A DNA stretch of 64,000 nt from Rhizobium sp. WYCCWR10014 (lineage in GTDB: Bacteria > Pseudomonadota > Alphaproteobacteria > Rhizobiales > Rhizobiaceae), in assembly GCF_001657485.1 (NCBI RefSeq), contig NZ_LXFU01000050.1, forward strand, positions 62,001 to 126,000. Direction: 5' to 3'. Every line of letters begins with the position of its first letter. The stretch's first letter is position 1. The notes beneath the pieces were generated by a model. That model had not been told where the DNA came from. It saw only the letters and a program-made list of their open reading frames with translations, and made no database searches. This document shows, piece after piece, positions 1 to 7,573 of this stretch. The translations under genes and the position numbers were made by a program.

Positions 1-209
1 ACGACCTCGACGGCAGCTTTCAAGATCGTGCGCTTCTCCTCGGGGTCCAGCGAATTGTTCTCGCCGCATGTGCCCATGACGATCAGTCCATTGACGCCAT
101 CGTTTACAAGCGCGTCCTGGACACGCTGGGTCGAGGGCAAATCAACGGAAAGATCTTCGTTGAACTGTGTCGTTACGGCGGGAAATACGCCCTTCCATCC
201 TGTGGTCAT
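1..209 (-). CDS. DapA-family aldolase (dihydrodipicolinate synthase/N-acetylneuraminate lyase superfamily), partial
   Basis: The reverse strand encodes the first 69 residues of a DapA-like TIM-barrel aldolase; the rest lies outside the window. It begins MTTGWKGVFPAVTTQF and continues with GVNGLIVMGTCGENNSLDPE, which matches the family pattern of strand 1 followed by a G-T-x-G-E segment. That segment lies near the family's substrate carboxylate-binding loop. The ATG at 209-207 is the only sensible start. The gene is divergent from the GntR regulator, and a TGTCGACA palindrome lies between them. The Schiff-base lysine and the exact substrate cannot be judged from this fragment. Because the next genes are proline-type peptidases, a role in hydroxyproline or keto-acid catabolism is possible but inferred only. 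Confidence 0.8.
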   Translation of the reverse strand, partial: MTTGWKGVFPAVTTQFNEDLSVDLPSTQRVQDALVNDGVNGLIVMGTCGENNSLDPEEKRTILKAAVEV

Positions 210-249
210 CGATCGAGCCTCGTTGAAACTGATTGCCTTATATACAAAC

Positions 250-257
250 TGTCGACA
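250..257. promoter_or_regulatory. Candidate GntR operator, palindrome TGTCGACA
   Basis: A perfect 8-bp palindrome, TGTCGACA, lies in the short divergent intergenic region between the DapA-like gene and the GntR/FCD regulator. The same octamer occurs at 2414-2421 in the other divergent promoter of this cluster. GntR/FCD regulators commonly bind short palindromes centred on GTCGAC-like cores, so this is a plausible autoregulatory site. The octamer also occurs by chance inside coding DNA in this window (for example near 12508 and 22723), so the call rests on location. Confidence 0.45.
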
Positions 258-359
258 AGATTCAATGATGTGAGCTTACAAATTTGAGGCCCCCGAAGAC
301 CGACATTGCGGGAATCGGCCGAAACGAAATACAAGGCTCTAACGAAAGAGGGCGGACGA

Positions 360-1064
360 ATGCGGAACGACGCGGAAAATGTGCGGGTGCGCGGCTCTGG
401 CACGCAGAGCGTCTATGTGACGCTCAGGCGGGAAATCCTGTCGATGGCGCTGGAACCCGGCAGTCCGCTCGACGAGGTGCGGCTGTCGGAACGTTTCCGG
501 ATGTCGCGGACTCCCATTCGCGAGGCGCTGTTGCGGCTCGCCGCCGACGGGCTGGTCACGACGCTGCCGAACAGGAACACGATCGTCGCGACGATCGATT
601 TCGCAAGCCTGCCCACCTATTTCGAAGCGTTGACGCTGATGTACCGGGTGACGACCCGCGGCGCGGCGCAACGGCGCAACGGCGAGATCATGAAGACCGT
701 TCGCCGGCATCAGAAGGACTTCGCCGATGCCGTTGCCGCGCGCGATGCCTATGCGATGATCGAGGCGAACCGCGAATTTCACGTCGCGATTGCCGAACTT
801 GCCGGCAATTCCTATTACACGGCCTTCTTCGCCAGGCTGCTCGACGAGGGCCGCCGCATCCTGCGCCTTTACTACTCGACATTCGACGACCGTCTGCCGC
901 GCCAGTATGTCGACGAACACGAGGAGATCATCGCCGCGATCGAGGCCGGTGACGTCGAGCGGGCCGACCGCCTGGCGATCGCCCACGCCGGGCAGATCGT
1001 TCGCCAGATCCAGGAATATATCGCCCGCGATCTGGACCGGCCGGTAGCGATCAGCATGTCCTGA
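360..1064 (+). CDS. GntR family transcriptional regulator, FCD (FadR-like) subfamily
   Basis: Ligand-responsive DNA-binding regulator of about 234 residues. The N-terminal winged helix shows the GntR signature (SVYVTLRREILSM, then LSERFRMSRTPIREALLRL). The C-terminal all-helical FCD domain carries the family's D..FH....AGN pattern as NREFHVAIAELAGNSYYTAF, with a later H in the EEHE-like segment (VDEHEEIIAAI). An in-frame ATG exists at 306, but the ATG at 360 follows a good ribosome site (GAAAGAGGG) and begins just before the conserved domain. It lies between a DapA-like aldolase and peptidase genes and probably represses them in response to an acidic metabolite. The last 37 bases recur imperfectly at 3867-3903. 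Confidence 0.9.
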   Translation: MRNDAENVRVRGSGTQSVYVTLRREILSMALEPGSPLDEVRLSERFRMSRTPIREALLRLAADGLVTTLPNRNTIVATIDFASLPTYFEALTLMYRVTTRGAAQRRNGEIMKTVRRHQKDFADAVAARDAYAMIEANREFHVAIAELAGNSYYTAFFARLLDEGRRILRLYYSTFDDRLPRQYVDEHEEIIAAIEAGDVERADRLAIAHAGQIVRQIQEYIARDLDRPVAISMS

Positions 1065-1093
1065 TGCGACGAGAGCAATGAACCGTTCGAGCC

Positions 1094-2392
1094 TCAGGAG
1101 GCGAGGGGGCCGCCCTGTTCCCTGACCAAGGTCATCAGCCTGCGCAGGACAGCCGCCGATTGGCGAACACCGTCATGCTCGAATTCGTTGGTCACCCATG
1201 CCTGCACGTTGGCGACGTGGCGCGCTGTCTCGAGCGAAAGTGCGGCATCGACATACATGTCGTCATGATAGATGACGGCAGCGACCGGCACTTCGTTTGC
1301 CGCGAGACGTGCCGGGGCATAGAGCGGCACGTAGCGCTCATGTGTGGCCAGCGCCTCGACGCCCGCCCTGAAAGCCCTGAGCGAGCGAATTTCCTCGAAC
1401 ATCCAGTGATACATCATCTCCCCCGTCAACAGCAGCGGCCGCCGGTCGCCGGCAAAAGCCGGATGCTCGGCGCGGATCCGTTCGGCCGCCCAGGCAGTCG
1501 GCGTCCCGGCCTGGCCATAGATGCTTTCCTGCAAAACGGCGAAGAGCGGATTGTCGTCATAGGAGGTCAGGGACATCACCGACGCGAGAAAGCGATCGGA
1601 GAGACGGTCTTCATTGGGACCGGAGAAAGCCTCGTCGACCAGCCAATGGATGTTCTCGTAACCCGGCGCCATGCCGAAATCGATGCCGATGGTCTGAAAG
1701 CGGCGAACGGAGAGGCGATCGCCATCGGGCAACCGCACCTCATTGGTCTCGATATAGTCGGCGATCCGGCCGATGCGCTCGGCATCCCCGGGGTAGCGGC
1801 GGTAATAGGCGGCGTTCTTTTCGGTGACGCGCGGGTAGGTGCGCCGATAGACATCGTCGGCCGTCGCCCCAAGGCCGGCAAGGCCGCCGGTGACATAACA
1901 GGCGGAAAGTCCCTCCGGCGCCTTCGACAGATAGGTGAGTGTCAGGAAGCCGCCATAGCTCTGGCCCAGCGTCTGCCAGCGCCCGCCGCCGAAGACGGTT
2001 TTCCTCAGATGTTCGCAATCGGCAACGATGCTGTCGGCACGAAAGAGGGTGAGATAGTCGGCTGCGGCCCTGCCGTCGGCAAAACGCTCCATCATCGCAC
2101 TTTCGATCCGGCTGCTGCGCCCGGTGCCGCGCTGGTCGATCAGGATAACGCGGTGCGTCTTCAGGGCTTCGGCAAGCCATGGCGGCCCGCCATTGCTCGG
2201 CCGCGGCGATTTTCCGCCAGGACCGCCTTGAAGGAAAGCCAGCAACGGCAGTGTTTCGCGACGGCGGGCGGGATCGCACACTTCTCGTGCAAAAATCCGG
2301 ATTGTCTCCCCGTCCGGCTTCGACCAATCCAGGGGAACGTCGACCATATGATCGCGTATCAGCATGCCCGGTATGGTGTATTCGACCGCCAT
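1094..2392 (-). CDS. Alpha/beta hydrolase, S33 proline iminopeptidase-like
   Basis: Cytoplasmic serine hydrolase of about 432 residues resembling prolyl aminopeptidases, which release N-terminal proline from peptides. The oxyanion-side motif LLAFLQGGPGGKSPR, the following ILIDQRGTGRSS, and the nucleophile elbow GQSYGG are all hallmarks of peptidase family S33. The C-terminal His of the triad probably lies near FEHDGV. The start at 2392 is preferred over 2413 because GAGGAG sits six bases before this ATG. It is convergent with the GntR regulator and divergent from the M24 peptidase, with the TGTCGACA palindrome between the two peptidase genes. The true substrate may be a proline peptide or an amide; the family also contains other hydrolases. 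Confidence 0.85.
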   Translation of the reverse strand: MAVEYTIPGMLIRDHMVDVPLDWSKPDGETIRIFAREVCDPARRRETLPLLAFLQGGPGGKSPRPSNGGPPWLAEALKTHRVILIDQRGTGRSSRIESAMMERFADGRAAADYLTLFRADSIVADCEHLRKTVFGGGRWQTLGQSYGGFLTLTYLSKAPEGLSACYVTGGLAGLGATADDVYRRTYPRVTEKNAAYYRRYPGDAERIGRIADYIETNEVRLPDGDRLSVRRFQTIGIDFGMAPGYENIHWLVDEAFSGPNEDRLSDRFLASVMSLTSYDDNPLFAVLQESIYGQAGTPTAWAAERIRAEHPAFAGDRRPLLLTGEMMYHWMFEEIRSLRAFRAGVEALATHERYVPLYAPARLAANEVPVAAVIYHDDMYVDAALSLETARHVANVQAWVTNEFEHDGVRQSAAVLRRLMTLVREQGGPLAS

Positions 2393-2413
2393 CGCTATCT
2401 CCTCATTTTTCAT

Positions 2414-2421
2414 GTCGACAT
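2414..2421. promoter_or_regulatory. Candidate GntR operator, second TGTCGACA palindrome
   Basis: A second TGTCGACA lies in the 122-bp divergent region between the S33 hydrolase (start 2392) and the M24 peptidase (start 2515). It repeats the site upstream of the GntR regulator. Control of both peptidase genes by that regulator is inferred from this shared site and from gene order. Confidence 0.45.
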
Positions 2422-2514
2422 ATTGCCTACAGCGGCATTAGTGTCGGTTCAAGATCCTGGCTGCAAGGCGAGGGATTCATCGCTCCGGAAGCGCAGGAAA
2501 AGCAGGAAAACAAC

Positions 2515-3657
2515 ATGTCGTGGCAGCATACGGTACCCCGCATAACTGAGGATGAGCGGCAGAACCGCCTCGCCAGGCTTCGCAAAATGATCGAAGCCGA
2601 AGGATTGGCTGCCGTGCTTCTTGGGCCGACCGAAAGCCTGCATTATTTCACGGGGCTGGTCTGGCATCCGAGCGAGAGGTTCCTCGGCGCGCTCGTCACG
2701 CCCGCGACCATTTTCTACATCGTTCCGGGGTTCGAGCGCAGCCGTGTCGAAACGCTGCCGCATCTGCCGGGGGAAATCCTGGTCTGGGAAGAGGAGGAGA
2801 GCAGCGCCGCTCTGATCGCCCGCCTTGTTGCCCAGGGCGGCAGACTTGCCCTCGACGATGGTTTGCCGCTTTTCTTCTATCATGCATTGGCAGCGGAGAT
2901 GGGCGCGGCGAGGCTTGCCGATGGCGGGCGGCTGATCCGCGACCTGCGTTGCATCAAATCGGCCGCGGAGATCGCCCTCATTCAGTATGCGATGGACCTG
3001 ACGCTTGACGTCCACAAGCAAGTGCATGGGTTTTTGAAACCGGGCATCAAATCATCCGAGGTGGTCGATTTCATCGACCGGCAGCATCGCCAAGCCGGCG
3101 CCGATGCCGGCTCCACATTCTGCATCGTCTCCTTCGGCGCGGCGACCTCGCTTCCGCATGGCGCCGACGGCGATCAGGTCCTTGGTCGCGACGACGTGAT
3201 TCTCGTCGATACCGGCTGCCGGATTGACGGTTATCATTCCGATATCACCAGGACCTATATGCTGGAGGGCGGCAACAGCGCGTTCGAACGGGCTTGGTGG
3301 ATCGAGCGCGAGGCGCAACAGGCCGTCTTCGACGCAGCCCGGATCGGTGCCGCCTGCTCGAGCCTCGACGATGCGGCCCGCAAGGTGCTTGCCAAACACT
3401 CCCTCGGCCCCGACTATCGCCTGCCGGGTTTGCCGCATCGCGCCGGTCATGGCCTCGGGCTCGAGATCCACGAGGAGCCCTACATCGCTCGCGGCAACGA
3501 CGCGCCGCTTGCCGCCGGCATGTGTTTTTCCAACGAGCCGATGATCGTCTTCCCCGGGAAATTCGGGATCCGGCTCGAAGACCATATGTACATGACCGCC
3601 GAGGGACCATGCTGGCTGACCAATCCAGCGGCGGGGCCGACCGAACCATTCTCCTGA
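2515..3657 (+). CDS. M24 family metallopeptidase (Xaa-Pro dipeptidase/aminopeptidase type)
   Basis: A pita-bread metallopeptidase of 380 residues with the creatinase-type N-terminal domain followed by the catalytic M24 domain. All five dinuclear metal ligands are visible in order: Asp in ILVDTGC, Asp in YHSDITRTY, His in RAGHGLGLEIHEEP, Glu in CFSNEPM and Glu in IRLEDHM. Family members cut the bond before proline in di- or oligopeptides. The ATG at 2515 has a GCAGGAAAA ribosome site; longer in-frame extensions overlap the divergent hydrolase gene and are unlikely. Together with the S33 enzyme and the GntR regulator it suggests a proline-peptide utilisation unit. The exact peptide specificity is unknown. 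Confidence 0.9.
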   Translation: MSWQHTVPRITEDERQNRLARLRKMIEAEGLAAVLLGPTESLHYFTGLVWHPSERFLGALVTPATIFYIVPGFERSRVETLPHLPGEILVWEEEESSAALIARLVAQGGRLALDDGLPLFFYHALAAEMGAARLADGGRLIRDLRCIKSAAEIALIQYAMDLTLDVHKQVHGFLKPGIKSSEVVDFIDRQHRQAGADAGSTFCIVSFGAATSLPHGADGDQVLGRDDVILVDTGCRIDGYHSDITRTYMLEGGNSAFERAWWIEREAQQAVFDAARIGAACSSLDDAARKVLAKHSLGPDYRLPGLPHRAGHGLGLEIHEEPYIARGNDAPLAAGMCFSNEPMIVFPGKFGIRLEDHMYMTAEGPCWLTNPAAGPTEPFS

Positions 3658-3684
3658 GCGGGCGCGATCTCCTGCCCGCTCAGG
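3653..3684 (+). terminator. Strong hairpin at the end of the M24 peptidase gene
   Basis: A perfect 11-bp stem (CCTGAGCGGGC at 3653-3663 paired with GCCCGCTCAGG at 3674-3684) with a 10-base loop overlaps the stop codon. A short GTTTTC follows about 10 bases later. It is probably a transcription terminator or 3'-end stabiliser; the U-tract is weak. Confidence 0.6.
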
Positions 3685-3866
3685 CAGCGCCGGTTTTCAA
3701 GTGGCTGTCAGGCTGGGCAAAATACCTTGTACAACAATGCAGCGGGTGCCCTCCATTGGTCTGGAGAACCGCAATTGCCGGTAGAAATGGCAAGGCGGAG
3801 TCAAGGCCCGGCAAAGCAAACAGCCGCCGACCGTCATCCCAATTGCGGTGACGAAGCGCTCGCCAC

Positions 3867-3903
3867 CTCGACCGGCCGCTGGCGATCAGCATAACCTGAA
3901 GCG
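3867..3903 (+). pseudogene. Remnant matching the 3' end of the GntR gene
   Basis: This 37-base segment matches 1032-1068, the end of the GntR gene, at 31 of 37 positions including the stop codon. It would read LDRPLAISIT-stop, against LDRPVAISMS-stop in the intact gene. It sits in the gene-poor stretch 3658-4098, which otherwise holds only the hairpin after the peptidase gene and no convincing coding region. It is best explained as the leftover tail of a second, related regulator gene or as a duplication scar. Confidence 0.45.
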
Positions 3904-4098
3904 GCGGGATTCAAGAGGCGAAGGCTACCCCAGCCTGGCCGTTGGCGATGGGGCGGTCGGTTCTCGCGGTATCGGACATATCGACCGGACCGAGGGTTGC
4001 CGGCAATTCGATCCTTAAAGTATTACTTCGCAAACGTTACTTGCTTTCTGGCGTGGTAAAAGGTTGACTATGGTTAACCCTGTAGTCTCGAGGATAGG

Positions 4099-4842
4099 AT
4101 GATGAACTTGTTCAGAAAGGAGGGGGATGACCACGCTCAACTGCAGAAAATGACACTGACTGGCAGATATAGAAATATAGCAGCGATGCTTTCGTTAGCA
4201 GTGGTTGCCCTGTCTATATTCTTGATATCGATTGGTGCTTTAATTGAATTTTTTCAACCTGAGTTTTTGTCAAACGTCATTCTTGACGACGTCCCTTTGC
4301 ACTACATCGCCTGGTTCATGATTACCTTCGGGATCACTATCGCCGTCATCAACGTGATTTTGGCGGCAAGGCGGGAGATCGAGCAGGAGACGGCCGAAAG
4401 CATGCTTCCATCGGACGCAGCCGAGATCAAAAGGCAGGCTTTACGTGACCTTCGAATACATCGAAACGGCTATGCGCGCTCCTCCAAGGTCAATCAATAT
4501 CTCTGGAATTTTCTCACATTGGGGATCATCGTTTTGAGCGGTCTCTCAGCGTTGTTTTCCGCCTATGGCCCGGTTGTCCCCAATTGGCTGCCAATGACCG
4601 CTTCCGCGCTCGTGGCACTTTTCGGCGTGATAATGGTTCAATTTCGTGTCAGGGATGTCTGGCAATTGAGAGAGCAGGGAAGGATTGAAGCGGAAGTGCT
4701 CGTCGCCGATGCTCACCTCATCGAGACAACAGACAATCTTGCAACGCTCAAACAGGCATCCGCCCTCAGAAGGCGCGCCCATGCACTCGAGATGAAACAG
4801 CTCAACCAGCTCTTCGTGGAAACCACCGAAGCCAATCCGTAG
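4099..4842 (+). CDS. Membrane protein of unknown function, four predicted helices
   Basis: A protein of 247 residues that I do not recognise. Four hydrophobic segments are visible at about residues 29-51, 66-88, 133-155 and 160-180, arranged as two pairs separated by a charged linker (about 89-130). A C-terminal helical tail rich in Glu, Leu and Arg (about 185-245) may be a coiled coil. This two-plus-two layout recalls SLATT/DUF4231-like membrane effector-sensor proteins, but I cannot establish that. A ribosome site GAGGAT precedes tandem ATGs at 4099 and 4102. The first 300 bases are clearly more AT-rich than the neighbouring catabolic genes, which hints at separate ancestry. Confidence 0.75.
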   Translation: MMNLFRKEGDDHAQLQKMTLTGRYRNIAAMLSLAVVALSIFLISIGALIEFFQPEFLSNVILDDVPLHYIAWFMITFGITIAVINVILAARREIEQETAESMLPSDAAEIKRQALRDLRIHRNGYARSSKVNQYLWNFLTLGIIVLSGLSALFSAYGPVVPNWLPMTASALVALFGVIMVQFRVRDVWQLREQGRIEAEVLVADAHLIETTDNLATLKQASALRRRAHALEMKQLNQLFVETTEANP

Positions 4843-4881
4843 CCACTGTCGGTGTATGGCGGGGCCGACGGAGCCGTTTAT

Positions 4882-4908
4882 CTGAGCGGGCATGCCCCGC
4901 CCGCCCAG
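4882..4908. terminator. Bidirectional hairpin between convergent genes
   Basis: CTGAGCGGGC (4882-4891) pairs with GCCCGCCCAG (4899-4908) with one mismatch and a 7-base loop. It lies between the convergent ends of the membrane protein gene and the fucosidase gene, a typical place for a shared terminator. Its stem resembles the one at 3653-3684. Confidence 0.5.
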
Positions 4909-4944
4909 GCAACCGATCTCAGCTGCGCGATCGTCCGCCACCCT

Positions 4945-6282
4945 TTAATCCTGAATGCCGGAGGTGCTCCCTGCCTTGAGCTTAACTTCGATGACCGGGA
5001 CGACGATCTGAGGTCGGCGAACCGGCAGGACGAATGTCATTTGATCATCACCGACGGGGAACTGCGTGTTCGCCCACAAGGTATTGGCTGACGGGCGCAG
5101 CCAGGTGACTTCGCTGCCATCATGCAGGAACTGCGCATATTCGACTTTCCCCGCCAGCGCATCGAAATGCAGATGGCGATAGGGCCAGTTGAAGAGGTGG
5201 ATATAGAGGCGATCGCCATTCTGGGTAAGGCGGCAGTCGGCCGGCGCGGCGAAGTCGGACTGAGTGCAACCGACGATGCTGCGCTCGTGCAGTGCCATCC
5301 ACTCCTCATAGGCGGCAAGGGCTGTAATCGCGCGATGGTCGAGCGTGCCGCGCGCCGTCGGCCCAACATTCATCAACAGATTGCCGCCCATGGCAACGGT
5401 CCCGACCAGCATCTGCACCAGTTGTTCCGTGCTTTTCCAGGTGTCCTCGTCGCGGTGATAGCCCCAGGAGCCGCTGAGTGTATGGCACGCTTCCCAGACG
5501 ACGCGCCTGCCATCGCGGAGCGGCCGGGCGCGCGGCATATATTGCTCCGGCGTGACGATGTCGGGCTGCAGGCCGGCGAGATCGAGCCGATTGTTGATGA
5601 TGATGTCGGGGGCGAGCTCGCGCACCAGGCGCACGAGTTTCTCGCTTTCCCAATCCTGATGGCCCTTTCCGACCAGGTCTCCGAGCTTCCACTGCGGATA
5701 GCTGAAGTCGAACCACATGATGTCGATTTGCCCGAAGTCCGTCAGCAACTCGCGGACCTGCTCACGCATGAAGGCGGCGTAACGCTGCATGTCCCGGCCT
5801 TCGTTGATTTTCAGCGCATCGGGATGATTGCGCTGCGGGTGGCGCGGATCGACCGTGAAGTCCGGATGATGCCAATCGATCAGCGAATAGTAGAACCCGA
5901 TCCTCAGGCCCTCCGCACGGAAGGCGTCGACGAACGGGCCCAGCAGATCCCGCCCATAAGGCGTGTTGGTCACCTTGAAGTCGGTTGCCTTGGTATCCCA
6001 GAGGCAGAAGCCTTCATGGTGCTTGGTGGTCAGCACCACATACTTCATGCCGGCCGCTTTCGCGCGTCTGGCCCATTCGCGGGGGTCGTAGAGATCGGGA
6101 TCGAAATGATCGAAATATTTCTGGTAGTCGGCGTCGTTCAGTTCTTCACGGCTCTTGACCCACTCATGGCGTGCCGGCAGGGCATAAAGCCCCCAATGAA
6201 CGAACATGCCGAACCGCTCATGAACGAACCAGGCCTTTTTCTCCTCAGGCAGGGCCAGTGACTGCAGATTGTTGATATCCAT
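4945..6282 (-). CDS. Alpha-L-fucosidase, glycoside hydrolase family 29
   Basis: Retaining exo-fucosidase of 445 residues that would remove terminal L-fucose from glycans. The GH29 TIM barrel is clear: FGMFVHWGLY at about residue 24, VVLTTKHHEGFCLWD at about 82, RIGFYYSLIDWHHP at about 127, and the nucleophile Asp192 in IDIMWFDFSYP. No signal peptide is visible, so the enzyme should act in the cytoplasm on imported oligosaccharide. The ATG at 6282 has an AGGAGG site seven bases upstream and is preferred over the ATG at 6303. It lies downstream of and in the same direction as the LacI regulator, with a rhizobial palindromic repeat between them, and is probably part of the same glycan regulon. 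Confidence 0.92.
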   Translation of the reverse strand: MDINNLQSLALPEEKKAWFVHERFGMFVHWGLYALPARHEWVKSREELNDADYQKYFDHFDPDLYDPREWARRAKAAGMKYVVLTTKHHEGFCLWDTKATDFKVTNTPYGRDLLGPFVDAFRAEGLRIGFYYSLIDWHHPDFTVDPRHPQRNHPDALKINEGRDMQRYAAFMREQVRELLTDFGQIDIMWFDFSYPQWKLGDLVGKGHQDWESEKLVRLVRELAPDIIINNRLDLAGLQPDIVTPEQYMPRARPLRDGRRVVWEACHTLSGSWGYHRDEDTWKSTEQLVQMLVGTVAMGGNLLMNVGPTARGTLDHRAITALAAYEEWMALHERSIVGCTQSDFAAPADCRLTQNGDRLYIHLFNWPYRHLHFDALAGKVEYAQFLHDGSEVTWLRPSANTLWANTQFPVGDDQMTFVLPVRRPQIVVPVIEVKLKAGSTSGIQD

Positions 6283-6315
6283 CGGATATTCCTCCTGTTC
6301 CAAACTTTAAGAGTT

Positions 6316-6365
6316 GGAGCATGATGTCGTCCGAAAACCGCTCACACTTTTCGGCATCATGCTCC
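6316..6365. repeat. Rhizobial intergenic palindromic repeat (RIME-like)
   Basis: A 50-base nested palindrome: outer arms GGAGCATGATG and CATCATGCTCC (11 bp, perfect), inner arms CCGAAAA and TTTTCGG (7 bp). This sequence type is a very common intergenic repeat in Rhizobium genomes. It lies between the lacI-type gene and the fucosidase gene, where the transcribed hairpin could act as an mRNA-processing or attenuation element. Confidence 0.8.
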
Positions 6366-6372
6366 GGGGCGT

Positions 6373-7380
6373 TCAGGTTGTTTCGCGGATGATAAGCTCG
6401 GGCACGATGACGATACCGTGCTGGCGGTTTCTGGTGGCGATGCGGCTGAGCAGCAGACGCACGGCTTCCTCCCCCATTTCGCGTTTTTGCACCCGCAAGG
6501 TGGTGAGCGCCGGAGACAGCAGTTCGGCAGTCGGAATATCGTCGAAACCGATCAGGGCGATTTGCCCGGGGATAGAAACGCCGGCTGCCCGGCAGGCCTT
6601 CATGGCGCCGATCGCATTGAGGTCGTTGTAGCAGACGAGAGCATCGATGCCGGGCGCCTCCGCCAGCAATTGTGCGGCCGCCGTTTGGCCACCCGCTGCG
6701 GTCGGATCGCAATAAACGATGCCTTGCGCCTTGAGCCCATGGGCGGCCAGCGTTTTGCGAAAACCGACAAGCCGGCTCTTGCCGCCAAACGAACTGCGCG
6801 GCCCGGCGATGATCGCTATCCTGCGGCGTCCGCGCTCGACCAGATGGTCGATGGCACGCGACGCTCCCGTCTCGTAGTCGGTGACGATCGTCCCGGCGAC
6901 CTCGTTGGGCGCCTCGCGGTTGATGAGCACCACCGCGCGGTGGGGCGCAAGCGCCTTATGCAGCGCGGCATCGGGCAGTCGCGGGCTGCAGACGATGATC
7001 CCGTCGACCCGGTGCCGCAGCAGCGTTTCGATGAGTTCTTCCTCCCGCTTGCTGTTCTCGACGACATTGGACAGAAGCAGGTTGTAGCCGGCAGCGCTCG
7101 CGGCATCCTCTGCTCCCCTGATGACTTCGGGAAAGAACGGATTGGTGATGTCGGGAACGAGAAGGCCGATGGCCTTCGATCGATCGGACCGCAATCCACG
7201 CGCAAAGGGATTGGGCCGGTAATTGAGTTCGCTCGCCGCTAAAATAATCCGTTGACTGGTCTCCGCACTGGCTCCGCCCCGATCATTGAGCACGCGCGAT
7301 ACCGTCATTGGCGACACCCCTGCGGCGCGGGCGACATCGGCGATGGTAATTTTGGATTCTGGCTCTTTAGGGCGGCTCAA
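6373..7380 (-). CDS. LacI family transcriptional regulator
   Basis: A 335-residue sugar-responsive repressor. The N-terminal helix-turn-helix with hinge helix is classic (IADVARAAGVSPMTVSRVL, then a YRPNPFARGLRS hinge). The periplasmic-binding-like effector domain follows (IGLLVPDITNPFFPEVIRG, later IALIGFDDIPTAELLSPALT). The start is a TTG at 7380-7378; no ATG precedes the DNA-binding domain. It is divergent from the oligosaccharide importer, and three copies of a GNTAACGATAAC sequence lie in the intergenic region. The regulator most likely represses the importer operon until a breakdown sugar binds, and perhaps its own transcript with the fucosidase. Confidence 0.93.
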   Translation of the reverse strand: MSRPKEPESKITIADVARAAGVSPMTVSRVLNDRGGASAETSQRIILAASELNYRPNPFARGLRSDRSKAIGLLVPDITNPFFPEVIRGAEDAASAAGYNLLLSNVVENSKREEELIETLLRHRVDGIIVCSPRLPDAALHKALAPHRAVVLINREAPNEVAGTIVTDYETGASRAIDHLVERGRRRIAIIAGPRSSFGGKSRLVGFRKTLAAHGLKAQGIVYCDPTAAGGQTAAAQLLAEAPGIDALVCYNDLNAIGAMKACRAAGVSIPGQIALIGFDDIPTAELLSPALTTLRVQKREMGEEAVRLLLSRIATRNRQHGIVIVPELIIRETT

Positions 7381-7414
7381 TTGGATTGTCTCGTCAGAAA
7401 TGGCAGGAAGTTAC

Positions 7415-7426
7415 GATAACGATAAC
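7415..7426. promoter_or_regulatory. LacI-type operator copy 1
   Basis: GATAACGATAAC, the first of three related 12-mers in the divergent lacI/importer region. It lies 35 bases upstream of the lacI start, so it may mediate autoregulation or looping to the distal copies at 7503 and 7536. Confidence 0.6.
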
Positions 7427-7487
7427 TAACATAATTTCCAGGAATGCCAAGGCTGCTCTGGCTCAGTATAAGGTGTCGAGAATCTCT

Positions 7488-7516
7488 TTGACAAGATTTA
7501 ACGGTAACGATAACGT
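7488..7516 (+). promoter_or_regulatory. Promoter of the oligosaccharide importer operon
   Basis: A consensus -35 box TTGACA (7488-7493) is followed, after a 17-base spacer, by a -10-like TAACGT (7511-7516). Operator copy 2 (7503-7514) overlaps the spacer and -10, so a bound LacI protein would block RNA polymerase. Confidence 0.6.
7503..7514. promoter_or_regulatory. LacI-type operator copy 2
   Basis: GGTAACGATAAC, matching copies 1 and 3 at 11 of 12 positions. It overlaps the predicted promoter of the importer operon. Confidence 0.65.
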
Positions 7517-7535
7517 TAAGGAAAGAGGAGAATAC

Positions 7536-7547
7536 GTTAACGATAAC
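7536..7547. promoter_or_regulatory. LacI-type operator copy 3
   Basis: GTTAACGATAAC, a dyad GTTA-ACGA-TAAC placed exactly 33 bases (about three helical turns) after copy 2 and 26 bases before the importer start codon. The phasing suits cooperative binding of two dimers on one DNA face. Confidence 0.65.
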
Positions 7548-7573
7548 CTAGAGCGGAATATTGGGAGGAAAGA

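Noticed and set aside
1160..2545. Forward open frame of 461 codons opposite the S33 hydrolase
   Set aside because: Antisense shadow; the reverse strand has the S33 motifs and a good ribosome site.
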